A stretch of 29,813 bases of DNA from RUG721 sp040307385 (GTDB taxonomy: Bacteria > Actinomycetota > Coriobacteriia > Coriobacteriales > Atopobiaceae). A program made the translations under genes and the position numbers. The notes under the pieces were generated by a model, which did not search any database, was not told the DNA's origin, and saw nothing but the letters and a program-made list of their open reading frames with translations. The first letter of the stretch is position 1, and each line of letters starts with the position of its first letter. Shown here one piece after another: positions 6,389-13,836 of this stretch. The stretch lies in contig JAWRJQ010000092.1 in the NCBI GenBank assembly GCA_040307385.1, positions 1 through 29,813 on the forward strand. Direction: 5' to 3'.

Positions 6389-7528
6389 ATGCCGCGTCCG
6401 CTCAGCAGCAAGCTCGCCAACCTGCCCGTATCGGGGATCCGGCGCTTCACCGCGCTCGCCGCCGCCACCCCCGGATGCATCTCGCTTGCCATCGGCGAGC
6501 CGGGCGAGACTACGGCCCCGCACATCCGCGCGGCCGTCACGGAGGAGCTTGCCGCAGGCAACACCCACTATCCGCCCAACGCGGGCTTCGCATACCTGCG
6601 CGAGGCCGTCGCCGCCTGGGAGGGCGCGCGCGGCATCCCCGCCGACCCCGAGCGCATCTTCGCCACCGTGGGGGCAACCGAGGCCATCGCGGCATCGTTC
6701 GCAACCGTGCTCGACCCGGGAGACGAGGTGGTGCTCTTCTCGCCGCTCTACCTGGGGTATCAGCAGCTTGCCGCCCTCTTCGGCGCACGGACCGTCGTCG
6801 TGGACACGGCGGGAACGGGGTTTCAGATCTCGCGCGCCGCGCTCGAGGAGGCCGTCACGCCGCGCACCAAGCTCGTCGTGGTGACCTCGCCCAACAACCC
6901 GACGGGGTGCGTGTACACGCCCGAGAGCCTGACGATCGTCGCCGAGGCGGCCCGTGCGCATGACCTCTACGTGCTTGCGGACGACATCTACGCCGAGCTC
7001 GTCTACGTGCCGGGCTTCACCCGCTTTGCAGCCGCGCATCCCGAGCTTGCCGACCGCACCTTCGTGGTGAACGGCTTCTCCAAGTCGTGGGCCATGACCG
7101 GGTGGCGCCTCGGTTGGCTCATCGCACCTCCTGCGGCCGCGCCCGAGGTTGCGAAGGTGCATCAGAGCCTCGTGTCGAGCGTGCCGGCATTTCTCCAGAA
7201 GGCCGCCGTCGCCGCCCTAAAAACGCCCACGCACGACATGCGCGCCGCCTACCTGCGCCGACGTGCCCTCGTGTGCGATGCGCTCGCCGCGATGGGCGTC
7301 GCATGCGCCCCGCTGTGCGGTGCGTTCTACGCCCTCATCGACATCGCGCCTTTCGGAATCTCGAGCGAGGAATTCTGCCTGCGCGCCATCGGGCAGGCGG
7401 GCGTGGCGCTCGTGCCGGGCTCGTGCTTTTCGGCGGAAGGGCATGCGCGCCTCTCGTACGCCTGCGAGGATGCGGTGCTCGTCGAAGGGCTCGACCGCCT
7501 GGCGCGTTTCGTGGATTCGCTGAGGTAG
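6389..7528 (+). CDS. Class I/II aminotransferase, PatA-like (probable N-acetyl-DAP aminotransferase)
   Basis: 379-residue PLP-dependent fold-type I aminotransferase. Seen are SGIRRFTALAA (15-25), ISLAIGEPGETTAPHI (31-46), SPNNPTG (167-173, N170), ADDIYAEL (197-204) with D199/Y201, the PLP lysine in NGFSKSWAMTGWR (K232, substrate-carboxylate region R240) and LVPGSCFSAEGHARLSYA near the C-terminus. The N-terminal SGIR-F and GEP-x-x-TAPH patterns match Bacillus PatA as I recall it, which transaminates N-acetyl-L,L-diaminopimelate. Its position directly before lysA-dapA-dapB-dapH supports that role, but other substrates are possible. The ATG at 6389 follows GAAGGAG; it lies outside riboswitch control because the riboswitch comes after it. 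Confidence 0.85.
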   Translation: MPRPLSSKLANLPVSGIRRFTALAAATPGCISLAIGEPGETTAPHIRAAVTEELAAGNTHYPPNAGFAYLREAVAAWEGARGIPADPERIFATVGATEAIAASFATVLDPGDEVVLFSPLYLGYQQLAALFGARTVVVDTAGTGFQISRAALEEAVTPRTKLVVVTSPNNPTGCVYTPESLTIVAEAARAHDLYVLADDIYAELVYVPGFTRFAAAHPELADRTFVVNGFSKSWAMTGWRLGWLIAPPAAAPEVAKVHQSLVSSVPAFLQKAAVAALKTPTHDMRAAYLRRRALVCDALAAMGVACAPLCGAFYALIDIAPFGISSEEFCLRAIGQAGVALVPGSCFSAEGHARLSYACEDAVLVEGLDRLARFVDSLR

Positions 7529-7632
7529 CCGCTCCGTTCGCAGAGGAGGTCGGCCTGCGGGGTCCGCCGGGCGATCAACCGCCGCACTCTGTTACAGATG
7601 CGAGTCGCACGTTGCGCGCGGCATGCTCCGGT

Positions 7633-7638
7633 GATAAG
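7633..7638 (+). promoter_or_regulatory. Possible -10 box for the lysine riboswitch transcript
   Basis: GATAAG about 10 nt before the first base of the aptamer P1 helix is in the right place for the start of the lysA leader RNA. The match is imperfect and the only nearby -35-like sequence, TTGCGC, is spaced 15 bp. The stretch 7529-7630 between the aminotransferase stop and this point shows no gene. Confidence 0.35.
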
Positions 7639-7647
7639 CTCATCTGC

Positions 7648-7803
7648 AGATAGAGGAGCGAGCATGAAGATGCTCGGGGGAGCGGGCGCGCGATGATCCC
7701 GGGCGGAGGCAAGGCTCGCCGAATTCCCGCATCCGGGCACGGCGCGGGGGTGGGCTTGCGGGAAACACCCGTAGGACTGTCTGCAGCAGCAGGTGCGCTA
7801 TCT
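7648..7803 (+). ncRNA. Lysine riboswitch (L-box) aptamer
   Basis: P1 pairs AGATAG (7648-7653) with CTATCT (7798-7803). The 5' core GATAGAGGAGCGA matches the lysine-riboswitch consensus. P2 is closed by GCGAGC (7658-7663) and GCTCGC (7714-7719), followed at once by the conserved CGAA. P3 is CCCGC (7726-7730)/GCGGG (7744-7748); its loop CCGGG (7733-7737) complements CCCGG (7698-7702) in the P2 loop, matching the known L2-L3 kissing interaction. P4 is CGGG/CCCG (7759-7762/7768-7771), and P5 CTGC/GCAG (7781-7784/7789-7792) follows GGACTGT. All five helices of the family are therefore present. It should sense L-lysine and switch off the lysA-dapA-dapB-dapH operon. Confidence 0.92.
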
Positions 7804-7853
7804 TATCGATCATGCTCTTCCCGGCCGATAAGCAGCGCGCTTATCGGTTTTTT
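7802..7853 (+). terminator. Riboswitch-controlled intrinsic terminator and antiterminator of lysA
   Basis: The terminator is a perfect 9-bp stem, CCGATAAGC (7825-7833) and GCTTATCGG (7839-7847), with a 5-nt loop and six T (7848-7853), 16 nt before the lysA ATG. CTTATCG (7802-7808) is complementary to CGATAAG (7826-7832) in the left arm and overlaps the 3' strand of aptamer P1 by two bases. This gives two exclusive folds: lysine-bound P1 with terminator (off), or antiterminator (on). Confidence 0.93.
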
Positions 7854-7869
7854 GTCGAGGAGGGCAGGC

Positions 7870-9153
7870 ATGGAGAAGCGTCCGTTCATCGATTGCAGAG
7901 CGCTCGAGAAGATCTGCGCGGCATACCCCACGCCGTTCCATCTCTACGACGAGCGGGAGATCCGCGCCCGCGCCCGAGCGCTCGCTGCGGCCTTCTCATG
8001 GAATCCCGGCTTCAAGGAGTATTTCGCCGTCAAGGCCACGCCCAACCCCTCCATCGTGCGCATCCTCGCCGAGGAGGGCTGCGGCTGCGATTGCGCCACG
8101 GGCACGGAGCTCATGCTCGCCGCCGCCTGCGGCGTGACCGGGCGCAGCATCATGCTCTCATCCAACGACACCCCCGACGAGGACTACCGCCTGGCCGCGC
8201 GTATGGGCGCGCTCATCAACCTCGATTCCGCCGACATGGTGGACTGCCTTGCCCGCGCGCTTGACGGCACGCTTCCCGCAACCGTGTGCCTGCGCTTCAA
8301 TCCGGGCGGCAGCTTCGAGGTGCCCGACAATCCCGCCGGCCGTCCCGCAGAATCCAAGTTCGGCATGACCGAAGCCCAGATCTTCGAGAGCTATGCGCGC
8401 CTCGCCGACGCGGGCGTGACCGAGTTCGGCCTGCACTCGTTTCTGCTTTCCAACGCGCAGGGCAACAAGTATTACCCGGCGCTGGCGCGCCTGCTCTTCG
8501 AGCTCGTGGTGCGCGTGCGCGACGAGCTGGGCGTGCGCATCTCCTTCGTCGACCTGTCCGGCGGTGTGGGCGTTGCCTACCGCGAGACGGACGCCGAGGC
8601 CGACATCGCCGCCATCGGGGAGGGCGTGCGCCGCGCCTACGACGACGTGCTCGTGCCTGCGGGCATGGGCGATGTGAGCATCTTCACCGAGCTCGGTCGA
8701 TGGATGTGCGGGCCCGCAGGCGCGCTCATCACCCGCGTCATCCACATGAAGGAGACATACAAGACCTACGTGGGCGTGGACGCCTGCGCCGCCGACCTCA
8801 TACGCCCCGCCATGTACGGCGCCTATCACCATATCACCGTGATGGGCAAGGAGGACGCGCCCGCAACGCTCACGGCCAACGTCGTGGGCGGCCTCTGCGA
8901 GAACAACGACCAGTTCGCCCGCGATCGCGTGCTTCCCGAGGTGGAGGTGGGGGACGTGCTCTTCATCCACGATGCGGGCGCCCATGGGCACGCCATGGGC
9001 TACAACTACAACGGCAGGCTGCGCTCCGCAGAGCTCTTGCTGGGAGAGGACGGTACCGTGCGGCTGATACGCCGCGCCGAGAAGCCCTCCGACTACTTCG
9101 CCACGCTCGACATCGATCAGGATTTCTCTTCCGCACTCGACCAGCTGTTCTAG
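7870..9153 (+). CDS. lysA: LysA diaminopimelate decarboxylase (variant motif)
   Basis: 427-residue fold-type III PLP enzyme that decarboxylates meso-diaminopimelate to L-lysine, the last step of lysine synthesis. The PLP lysine is in EYFAVKATPNP (K55). DLSGGVGV (229-236) and TELGRWMCGPAG (273-284) correspond to the phosphate-binding glycine loop and the EPGR region, and LCENNDQF (342-349) with active-site C343/E344 to the usual CESGD. The usual G-H-x-HIGS block reads GLHSFLLSNAQGN (187-199), so the histidine that stacks on PLP in this family is not conserved. The start is ATG 7870, preceded by GAGGAGGG just after the riboswitch terminator; the frame is open upstream but that part is the riboswitch. 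Riboswitch and dap neighbours fix the pathway. Confidence 0.93.
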   Translation: MEKRPFIDCRALEKICAAYPTPFHLYDEREIRARARALAAAFSWNPGFKEYFAVKATPNPSIVRILAEEGCGCDCATGTELMLAAACGVTGRSIMLSSNDTPDEDYRLAARMGALINLDSADMVDCLARALDGTLPATVCLRFNPGGSFEVPDNPAGRPAESKFGMTEAQIFESYARLADAGVTEFGLHSFLLSNAQGNKYYPALARLLFELVVRVRDELGVRISFVDLSGGVGVAYRETDAEADIAAIGEGVRRAYDDVLVPAGMGDVSIFTELGRWMCGPAGALITRVIHMKETYKTYVGVDACAADLIRPAMYGAYHHITVMGKEDAPATLTANVVGGLCENNDQFARDRVLPEVEVGDVLFIHDAGAHGHAMGYNYNGRLRSAELLLGEDGTVRLIRRAEKPSDYFATLDIDQDFSSALDQLF

Positions 9154-9166
9154 GAAAGGACCGGAC

Positions 9167-10063
9167 ATGGCAACCGACATCCGCAACCTCACCGGCTCCA
9201 TCGTCGCCCTCGTCACCCCGTTCAAGGCGAACGGCGAGGTCGACTTCAACGCGCTCGACCGCCTCGTCGACTTCCATCTGGCCAACAAGACCGACGGCAT
9301 CCTCGTGCTCGGCACCACGGGCGAGAGCTCCACGATGACCGATGCCGAGGACGTGGCCGTGGCCCAGCACGTGATCAATCGCGTGGACGGCGCCATTCCC
9401 GTCATAGGCGGCGCGGGCTCCAACTCCACGATGGAGTCGCTCAACAAGGCCAAGAGCCTCCAGATGGTGGGCTGCGATGCCTTGCTTCTCATCACCCCGT
9501 ACTACAACAAGTCCAACGAGGAGGGCATCTACCGCCACTTCACCACGGTCCTCGATCAGACCGAGATCCCCTCGATCCTCTATAACATCCCCGGTCGCAC
9601 GGGGTGTTCCATCAGCGAAGCCAACGTAGCGCTTCTCAGCCGGCATCCCAGCGTGATGGGGATCAAGGAGGCCTCGGGATCCATCAGCTACGCCACGAGC
9701 GTCGCGAAGTACCTTTCGGACGACTTCCGCATGTACTCCGGCAACGACGATATGGTGGTCCCCATCCTGTCGCTCGGCGGTTCGGGCGTCATCAGCGTGT
9801 GGGCAAACGTGCAGCCCGCCGCCTGCCACGATCTGGTCGCCTCCTATCTGGCGGGCGACTGCCGCGAGGCGCTGCGCATCCAGCTCGAGGGCCTCGACCT
9901 GGTGCAGGCGCTGTTCTGCGAGGTCAATCCCATCCCCGTGAAGGCAGCCCTGGCCATGATGGGCATGATCGAGGAAAGCTACCGCTCTCCGCTCTATCCT
10001 CTGTCGGACGCCAACCGCGCCCGTGTGGAACGCGTGATGGGGGAGTGTGGTCTGCTTGCCTAG
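9167..10063 (+). CDS. dapA: DapA 4-hydroxy-tetrahydrodipicolinate synthase
   Basis: 298-residue TIM-barrel aldolase (usual length about 290-300) condensing pyruvate with aspartate semialdehyde, the first committed step to DAP and lysine. Visible are VALVTPF (13-19), the LGTTGESST motif (48-56), LLITPYYNK (107-115), ILYNIPGRTG (137-146) with catalytic Y139, and the Schiff-base lysine in VMGIKEASG (K167), then YSGND. It lies 13 bp after lysA, with GGAAAGG before the ATG, and its 3' end overlaps the dapB start region. It is part of the riboswitch-controlled operon. Confidence 0.97.
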   Translation: MATDIRNLTGSIVALVTPFKANGEVDFNALDRLVDFHLANKTDGILVLGTTGESSTMTDAEDVAVAQHVINRVDGAIPVIGGAGSNSTMESLNKAKSLQMVGCDALLLITPYYNKSNEEGIYRHFTTVLDQTEIPSILYNIPGRTGCSISEANVALLSRHPSVMGIKEASGSISYATSVAKYLSDDFRMYSGNDDMVVPILSLGGSGVISVWANVQPAACHDLVASYLAGDCREALRIQLEGLDLVQALFCEVNPIPVKAALAMMGMIEESYRSPLYPLSDANRARVERVMGECGLLA

Positions 10064-10769
10064 CGCGATCATCATCGGCGGCGGGCGGATGGGCACGCTC
10101 ATCCGCGCCGCCCTGCTCGACGAGGGCTTCGAGGTGCGGGGAACCTACGACATCGACAACGCGTCCGAGCTTGCCGACGCAGCTCCTGCGGCCGATGTGG
10201 CGCTCGACTTTTCCAACGCCGCCGCGCTTCCGGGCGTCGCCGCCTACGTGCAGCGCACAGGCACGGCGCTCGTGTCGGGAACGACGGGCTATACGGCGGA
10301 CGACCTGGCCGCGCTCGAGGCCCTGGGTTCCCGCGCTCCCGTCGTCTGGTCATCCAACTATGCGCTCGGTGTGGCGGTGCTGAGGCGCCTAGCCGCCGAG
10401 GCGGCCGCCGCGCTCGCCGATTTCGACATCGAGATCGTCGAGACGCATCATGGCAGGAAGGCCGATGCGCCGAGCGGCACGGCCAAGACGCTGCTCGCCG
10501 CCGTCGATCCCGACGGCGCGCACACGGTGGTGCCGGGCCGCTTCGGCATGGTCGGCGCGCGCACGAAGCGCGAGATCGGCGTGCATGCCGTGCGCGGCGG
10601 CACCGTGGCGGGCGTCCACGAGGTGCATTTCTTCGGTGCCGACGAAGAGGTCGTTCTCACGCACCGCGCGACGAGCCGGCAGATCTTCGTGATGGGCGCC
10701 GTGGCTGCTGCCAAGCGCCTGCTCGGCTGTGCGCCAGGATTCTACACGTTCGACGACCTGATGTTTTAA
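10047..10769 (+). CDS. dapB: DapB 4-hydroxy-tetrahydrodipicolinate reductase
   Basis: 240-residue reductase making tetrahydrodipicolinate with NAD(P)H. The N-terminal dinucleotide motif is IIGGGRMGTLI (the usual GAxGRMG with A replaced by G). LVSGTTGY, SSNYALGV (equivalent to the usual NFSxG region) and VETHHGRKADAPSGTAKTL, which holds the catalytic histidine pair, lysine and PSGTA substrate loop, are all present. Length is slightly below the usual 240-270. Start choice is uncertain: GTG 10047 overlaps the end of dapA but has GGGGGAG (10039-10045) only 1 nt away, while the in-frame TTG at 10056 has the same site at 10 nt and gives a protein starting nearer to the nucleotide-binding strand. 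Either way it is coupled to dapA. Confidence 0.95.
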   Translation: MVCLPSAIIIGGGRMGTLIRAALLDEGFEVRGTYDIDNASELADAAPAADVALDFSNAAALPGVAAYVQRTGTALVSGTTGYTADDLAALEALGSRAPVVWSSNYALGVAVLRRLAAEAAAALADFDIEIVETHHGRKADAPSGTAKTLLAAVDPDGAHTVVPGRFGMVGARTKREIGVHAVRGGTVAGVHEVHFFGADEEVVLTHRATSRQIFVMGAVAAAKRLLGCAPGFYTFDDLMF

Positions 10770-10781
10770 GAGGGAGGCAGC

Positions 10782-11486
10782 ATGAATGCCGAAGAACTGA
10801 TCGCCCATATCGCCAACGCGCCCAAGACCACCCCGGTCAAAGCCTATCTCAAGCTTGCCGAGGGCGCGGCGCGCCCCGATTTCGGACCTCAGACGCATGT
10901 CTTCGGCGCGGGCGACCTCATCGTGATGGGCAACTGGGCGGACATCGCGCCCGTGCTCATGCAGGCCTCGGATGCCATCGTCGATTGCGTCATAGAGAAC
11001 GACCGCCGCAACTCGGGCGTGCCGCTGCTCGACTACAAAGACGTGAACGCGCGCATCGAGCCGGGCGCCATCATCCGCGAGCAGGTCCAGATCGGCGACG
11101 GCGCCGTCATCATGATGGGCGCCATCATCAACATCGGCGCCGTCGTGGGCGACGGCACCATGATCGACATGGGAGCCGTGCTGGGCGGCCGAGCCATCGT
11201 GGGCGCGCACTGCCACATCGGGGCCGGCGCCGTGCTGGCGGGCGTCATCGAGCCTGCGAGCGCCACGCCCGTCATCGTGGAGGACAACGTGCTCGTGGGC
11301 GCCAACGCCGTGGTGATCGAGGGATGTCGCGTGGGCGAGGGCTCCGTCGTGGCCGCCGGCGCCGTGGTGGTGGAGGATGTGCCCGACCGCACCGTGGTCG
11401 CCGGGTGCCCGGCGCGCGCGATCAAGCGCGTGGACGAGAAGACCGCAGCTAAGACCGCGCTCGTGGACGCTCTCCGCACACTGTAG
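10782..11486 (+). CDS. dapH: DapH tetrahydrodipicolinate N-acetyltransferase
   Basis: 234-residue hexapeptide-repeat acyltransferase. From about residue 88 it shows left-handed beta-helix repeats (ARIEPGAIIREQVQIGDGAVIMMGAIINIGAVVGDGTMIDMGAVLGG and onward), ending in CPARAIKRVDEKTAAKT. The N-terminal domain starting NAEELIAHIANAPKTTPVKAYL, the compact 230-240 residue length and EGCRVGEGSVVAAGAVVVEDVPDRTVVAGCPARAIK fit the DapH (acetyl) group rather than the longer succinyl DapD. It would acetylate tetrahydrodipicolinate with acetyl-CoA. GGGAGG precedes the ATG, 12 bp after dapB. A DapL-type N-acetyl-DAP deacetylase and DapF are not in the window. Confidence 0.93.
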   Translation: MNAEELIAHIANAPKTTPVKAYLKLAEGAARPDFGPQTHVFGAGDLIVMGNWADIAPVLMQASDAIVDCVIENDRRNSGVPLLDYKDVNARIEPGAIIREQVQIGDGAVIMMGAIINIGAVVGDGTMIDMGAVLGGRAIVGAHCHIGAGAVLAGVIEPASATPVIVEDNVLVGANAVVIEGCRVGEGSVVAAGAVVVEDVPDRTVVAGCPARAIKRVDEKTAAKTALVDALRTL

Positions 11487-11505
11487 CCGACTGCATCATG
11501 CCCGT

Positions 11506-11527
11506 CCGGCTCCCTGCGGGGCGCCGG
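11506..11527 (+). terminator. Terminator-like hairpin after the lys/dap operon
   Basis: CCGGC (11506-11510) and GCCGG (11523-11527) pair, with an inner CCC/GGG extension interrupted by small bulges, 20 bp after the dapH stop. There is no T-tract, so termination may be weak or factor-dependent. The remaining 11528-11621 before the convergent gene shows no feature. Confidence 0.35.
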
Positions 11528-11621
11528 TTCGCGCACATCGAAGCCCTATCGAGACCGCAAAACGCCTGAACATGCCCCGGATAATCGACCGAGACGGGCA
11601 AACGTGCGCGCGGCTGCGTCG

Positions 11622-12350
11622 CTAGGAGGCGCGTCTCTCCCGGCACGCGTTCACGAATGTCTCGAAGAGCTGCGGCGTATTGGCGATGATCTCGGGGTGC
11701 CACTGAACGCCCAGGAAAAAGTCCTTATCGGGGAACTCGAGCGCCTCGGGCGTGCCGTCGGGAGCCCATGCCACGATCTCGCCGCCCTTGGCCTTTTCGC
11801 AGATCGCCAGATGGTGCAGGGAATTGACGCCCAGCTCGGTGGTTCCGAGGATGCGTGCGAGCCGGGAACCCTCCTGAACGGTGACGCGGTGGACCGGATC
11901 TTCCTGACGGTCGAGCACGACGTGGTTGATATGGACGCCCTCGAGCTCCGAGATGTCGCGCACCAGCGTGCCCCCGAGGGTGACGTTCATGACCTGCATG
12001 CCCCGGCAGATGCCGAGCGTGGGCATATCCATATCCCAAGCCGCCTGCGCGGCAGCGTATTCGAACACGTCGCGCTCGGCTGAGAGGAACGACAGCTTTG
12101 CAGAGCAGGATTTGGCATAGGGCGAGCCGCCGAAGCACTCGGGGCAGAGATCGCCGCCGCCGGTGAGCAGCAAGCCGTCGATGATGCCCAGCACGGAGTC
12201 CACGTGCTTGGCGGCCTCGAAGCCGTAGGGGAGCGCCACGGGGATGCCGCCCGCTTCCTCGATGCGTCGCAGGTAGCGGATATCAACGCTCGCGTGGTTG
12301 GGGTTGTCGCCCACGCGCATGCATATGCCGATAAGGGGAATACGATCCAT
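11622..12350 (-). CDS. Class I glutamine amidotransferase-like hydrolase (peptidase C26, PuuD-like)
   Basis: 242-residue protein of the peptidase C26 family, which includes gamma-glutamyl-gamma-aminobutyrate hydrolase (PuuD). Family landmarks are IPLIGICMRV at the N-terminus, GLLLTGGGDLCPECFG, the nucleophile elbow LGICRGMQVMNV with catalytic cysteine, LGTTELGVNSLHHLAI, and QWHPE carrying the catalytic His/Glu. The substrate is uncertain: no other putrescine-degradation gene is nearby, and PuuD-like proteins act on various gamma-glutamyl amides. The frame allows two earlier ATGs (12386, 12356); 12350 is preferred because AAAGGA is correctly spaced and a -10 box overlaps the 12386 option. It is divergent from rarA. 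Confidence 0.86.
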   Translation of the reverse strand: MDRIPLIGICMRVGDNPNHASVDIRYLRRIEEAGGIPVALPYGFEAAKHVDSVLGIIDGLLLTGGGDLCPECFGGSPYAKSCSAKLSFLSAERDVFEYAAAQAAWDMDMPTLGICRGMQVMNVTLGGTLVRDISELEGVHINHVVLDRQEDPVHRVTVQEGSRLARILGTTELGVNSLHHLAICEKAKGGEIVAWAPDGTPEALEFPDKDFFLGVQWHPEIIANTPQLFETFVNACRERRAS

Positions 12351-12372
12351 GTCCATCCTTTCAACGTTCCCG

Positions 12373-12381
12373 ATAGTAGCA
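12373..12381 (-). promoter_or_regulatory. Extended -10 promoter of the C26 hydrolase gene
   Basis: On the minus strand TGC (12379-12381) then TACTAT (12373-12378). Transcription would begin near 12366, about 16 nt before the chosen ATG, which rules out the upstream in-frame ATG at 12386 for this transcript. Confidence 0.5.
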
Positions 12382-12422
12382 CGCATGCTCGCGGACGAAC
12401 GGCTCGGATCGGGAATCTGGTC

Positions 12423-12428
12423 TACAAT
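12423..12428 (+). promoter_or_regulatory. -10 box of rarA, probable leaderless start
   Basis: TACAAT ends 7 nt before the rarA ATG at 12436, so transcription is expected to start at or within a base of the start codon. No Shine-Dalgarno sequence is present. No clear -35. Confidence 0.5.
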
Positions 12429-12435
12429 CTGTTAC

Positions 12436-13785
12436 ATGGATACCTTGTTCAGCAGCATCGAGCGCTACAAGCGCAACCTCAACGCCCCGCTCGCCGTGCG
12501 CATGCGCCCGCAGACGCTCGACGGCTACGTGGGCCAGGAGGACACGGTGGGGGAGGGTTCGTGGCTGCGCCGCGCCATCGAGCAGGACGCGCTCTCATCG
12601 ATCATCCTCTACGGTCCCGCCGGCACGGGCAAAACCACGCTCGCGCGCATCATCGCCAACACCACCCACGCCGCCTTCGTGGAGGTCTCGGCCATCACGG
12701 GCACCGTCAAGGACCTGCGGCAGGCCATCGAGGCCGCCGAGAACCGCCTGCTCACGGGCGGCCAGCGCACGATCCTGTTCATCGATGAGATCCATCGCTT
12801 CAACCGCACGCAGCAAGACGCCCTGCTCCACGCCGTGGAGGACCGCGTGGTGGTGCTCGTGGGCGCAACCACCGAGAATCCCTTCTTCGAGGTCAACTCG
12901 GCGCTTATCTCGCGTTCGCGCGTGATCGAGCTCGCACCGCTCTCCGACGAGGCCATCCGCCAGCTGATCGAGCGCGCCCTCGCCGACGAGCACGGTCTCG
13001 ACGGGCGCTTCACGCTCGAGCAGGACGCGGAGGACGAGATCGTCATGCTCGCAGGCGGCGATGCGCGCGCGGCGCTCACCACGCTCGAGCTGGCGAGCCA
13101 GATGGCCCAGCCTGCCGACGAGCGCACGAAGATCCCCGTCGTCATCACGCGCTCCCACGTGGAGGACGCCACCCCGCGCCGCGGCCTCCCGTACGACAAG
13201 CACGGCGACATGCACTACGACATCATCTCGGCGTTCATCAAATCCATGCGCGGCAGCGACCCCGACGCCGCGCTCTATTGGCTCGCGCGCATGATCGACG
13301 CGGGCGAGGATCCCAAGTTCATCGCGCGCCGCATCATGATCTGCGCTTCGGAAGACATCGGCAATGCGGATCCGCAGGCGCTGCTCGTGGCCGAGGCGGC
13401 CTTCAAGGCAACCGAGGCCATCGGCTATCCCGAATGCCGCATCAACCTCGCCCAGGCGGCTCTCTACCTGTGCCTCGCTCCCAAGAGCAACGCTGCCGAG
13501 AAGGGCATCGACGCAGCGCTTGCGGAGGTGCGCACGGGCCCGCGCCGCGAGGTTCCCGCGCACCTGCGCGACCGCCACCGCCCGGGTTCGGATGAATACG
13601 GCCCCTACCTCTATCCCCACAATTATCCTGCCGGCTGGGTGGAGCAGCGCTATCTTCCCGAGGGTCTCGACCGGGGCGCCTTCTATGAGCCCGGCCCCCG
13701 GGGATGGGAGGCCTGGCGCACCGAGGCATCCGCCCGCGACCGCTTGGACCAAGACGAGGAACGGAAACCTCGCCATGATGGGTAG
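12436..13785 (+). CDS. rarA: RarA (MgsA) AAA+ replication-associated ATPase
   Basis: 449-residue clamp-loader-like AAA+ ATPase acting at stalled replication forks, usual length. Order: N-terminal PLAVRMRPQTLDGYVGQE (18-35), Walker A LYGPAGTGKTTLA (58-70), TVKDLRQAI, Walker B ILFIDEIHRFNRTQQDALL, sensor 1 VGATTENPFFEVNSALISRSRV, sensor 2 region GGDARAALTTLE, then the RarA-specific tetramerisation part: YDKHGDMHYDIISAFIKSMRGSDPDAALYWLARMI, ASEDIGNADPQAL and the C-terminal PAHLRDRH...YLYPHNYPAGWVEQRYLP. The ATG at 12436 is preferred over in-frame upstream codons because of the -10 box and homology start. Divergent from the C26 hydrolase. Confidence 0.96.
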   Translation: MDTLFSSIERYKRNLNAPLAVRMRPQTLDGYVGQEDTVGEGSWLRRAIEQDALSSIILYGPAGTGKTTLARIIANTTHAAFVEVSAITGTVKDLRQAIEAAENRLLTGGQRTILFIDEIHRFNRTQQDALLHAVEDRVVVLVGATTENPFFEVNSALISRSRVIELAPLSDEAIRQLIERALADEHGLDGRFTLEQDAEDEIVMLAGGDARAALTTLELASQMAQPADERTKIPVVITRSHVEDATPRRGLPYDKHGDMHYDIISAFIKSMRGSDPDAALYWLARMIDAGEDPKFIARRIMICASEDIGNADPQALLVAEAAFKATEAIGYPECRINLAQAALYLCLAPKSNAAEKGIDAALAEVRTGPRREVPAHLRDRHRPGSDEYGPYLYPHNYPAGWVEQRYLPEGLDRGAFYEPGPRGWEAWRTEASARDRLDQDEERKPRHDG

Positions 13786-13788
13786 AAT
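13783..13788 (+). promoter_or_regulatory. Putative promoter of DUF948/anti-sigma/sigma operon
   Basis: TAGAAT lies at the very end of rarA, about 48 bp before the DUF948 ATG. The leader includes a palindromic GGACCGGTCC (13810-13819) before the GAGGAGGAG ribosome binding site. No convincing -35. Confidence 0.35.
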
Positions 13789-13836
13789 AGAACACGTAAA
13801 CCGTTTCCGGGACCGGTCCAGACCGAGGAGGAGACC

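Noticed and set aside
6268..6564. Short minus-strand open frame running from the aminotransferase into the palindromic element
   Set aside because: It overlaps the start of a clear aminotransferase and ends within the repeat; no homology or ribosome binding site was seen, so the element is treated as non-coding.
7529..7640. Terminator after the aminotransferase
   Set aside because: GC-rich partial complementarity is present but mismatched and without a T-run; not good enough to call.
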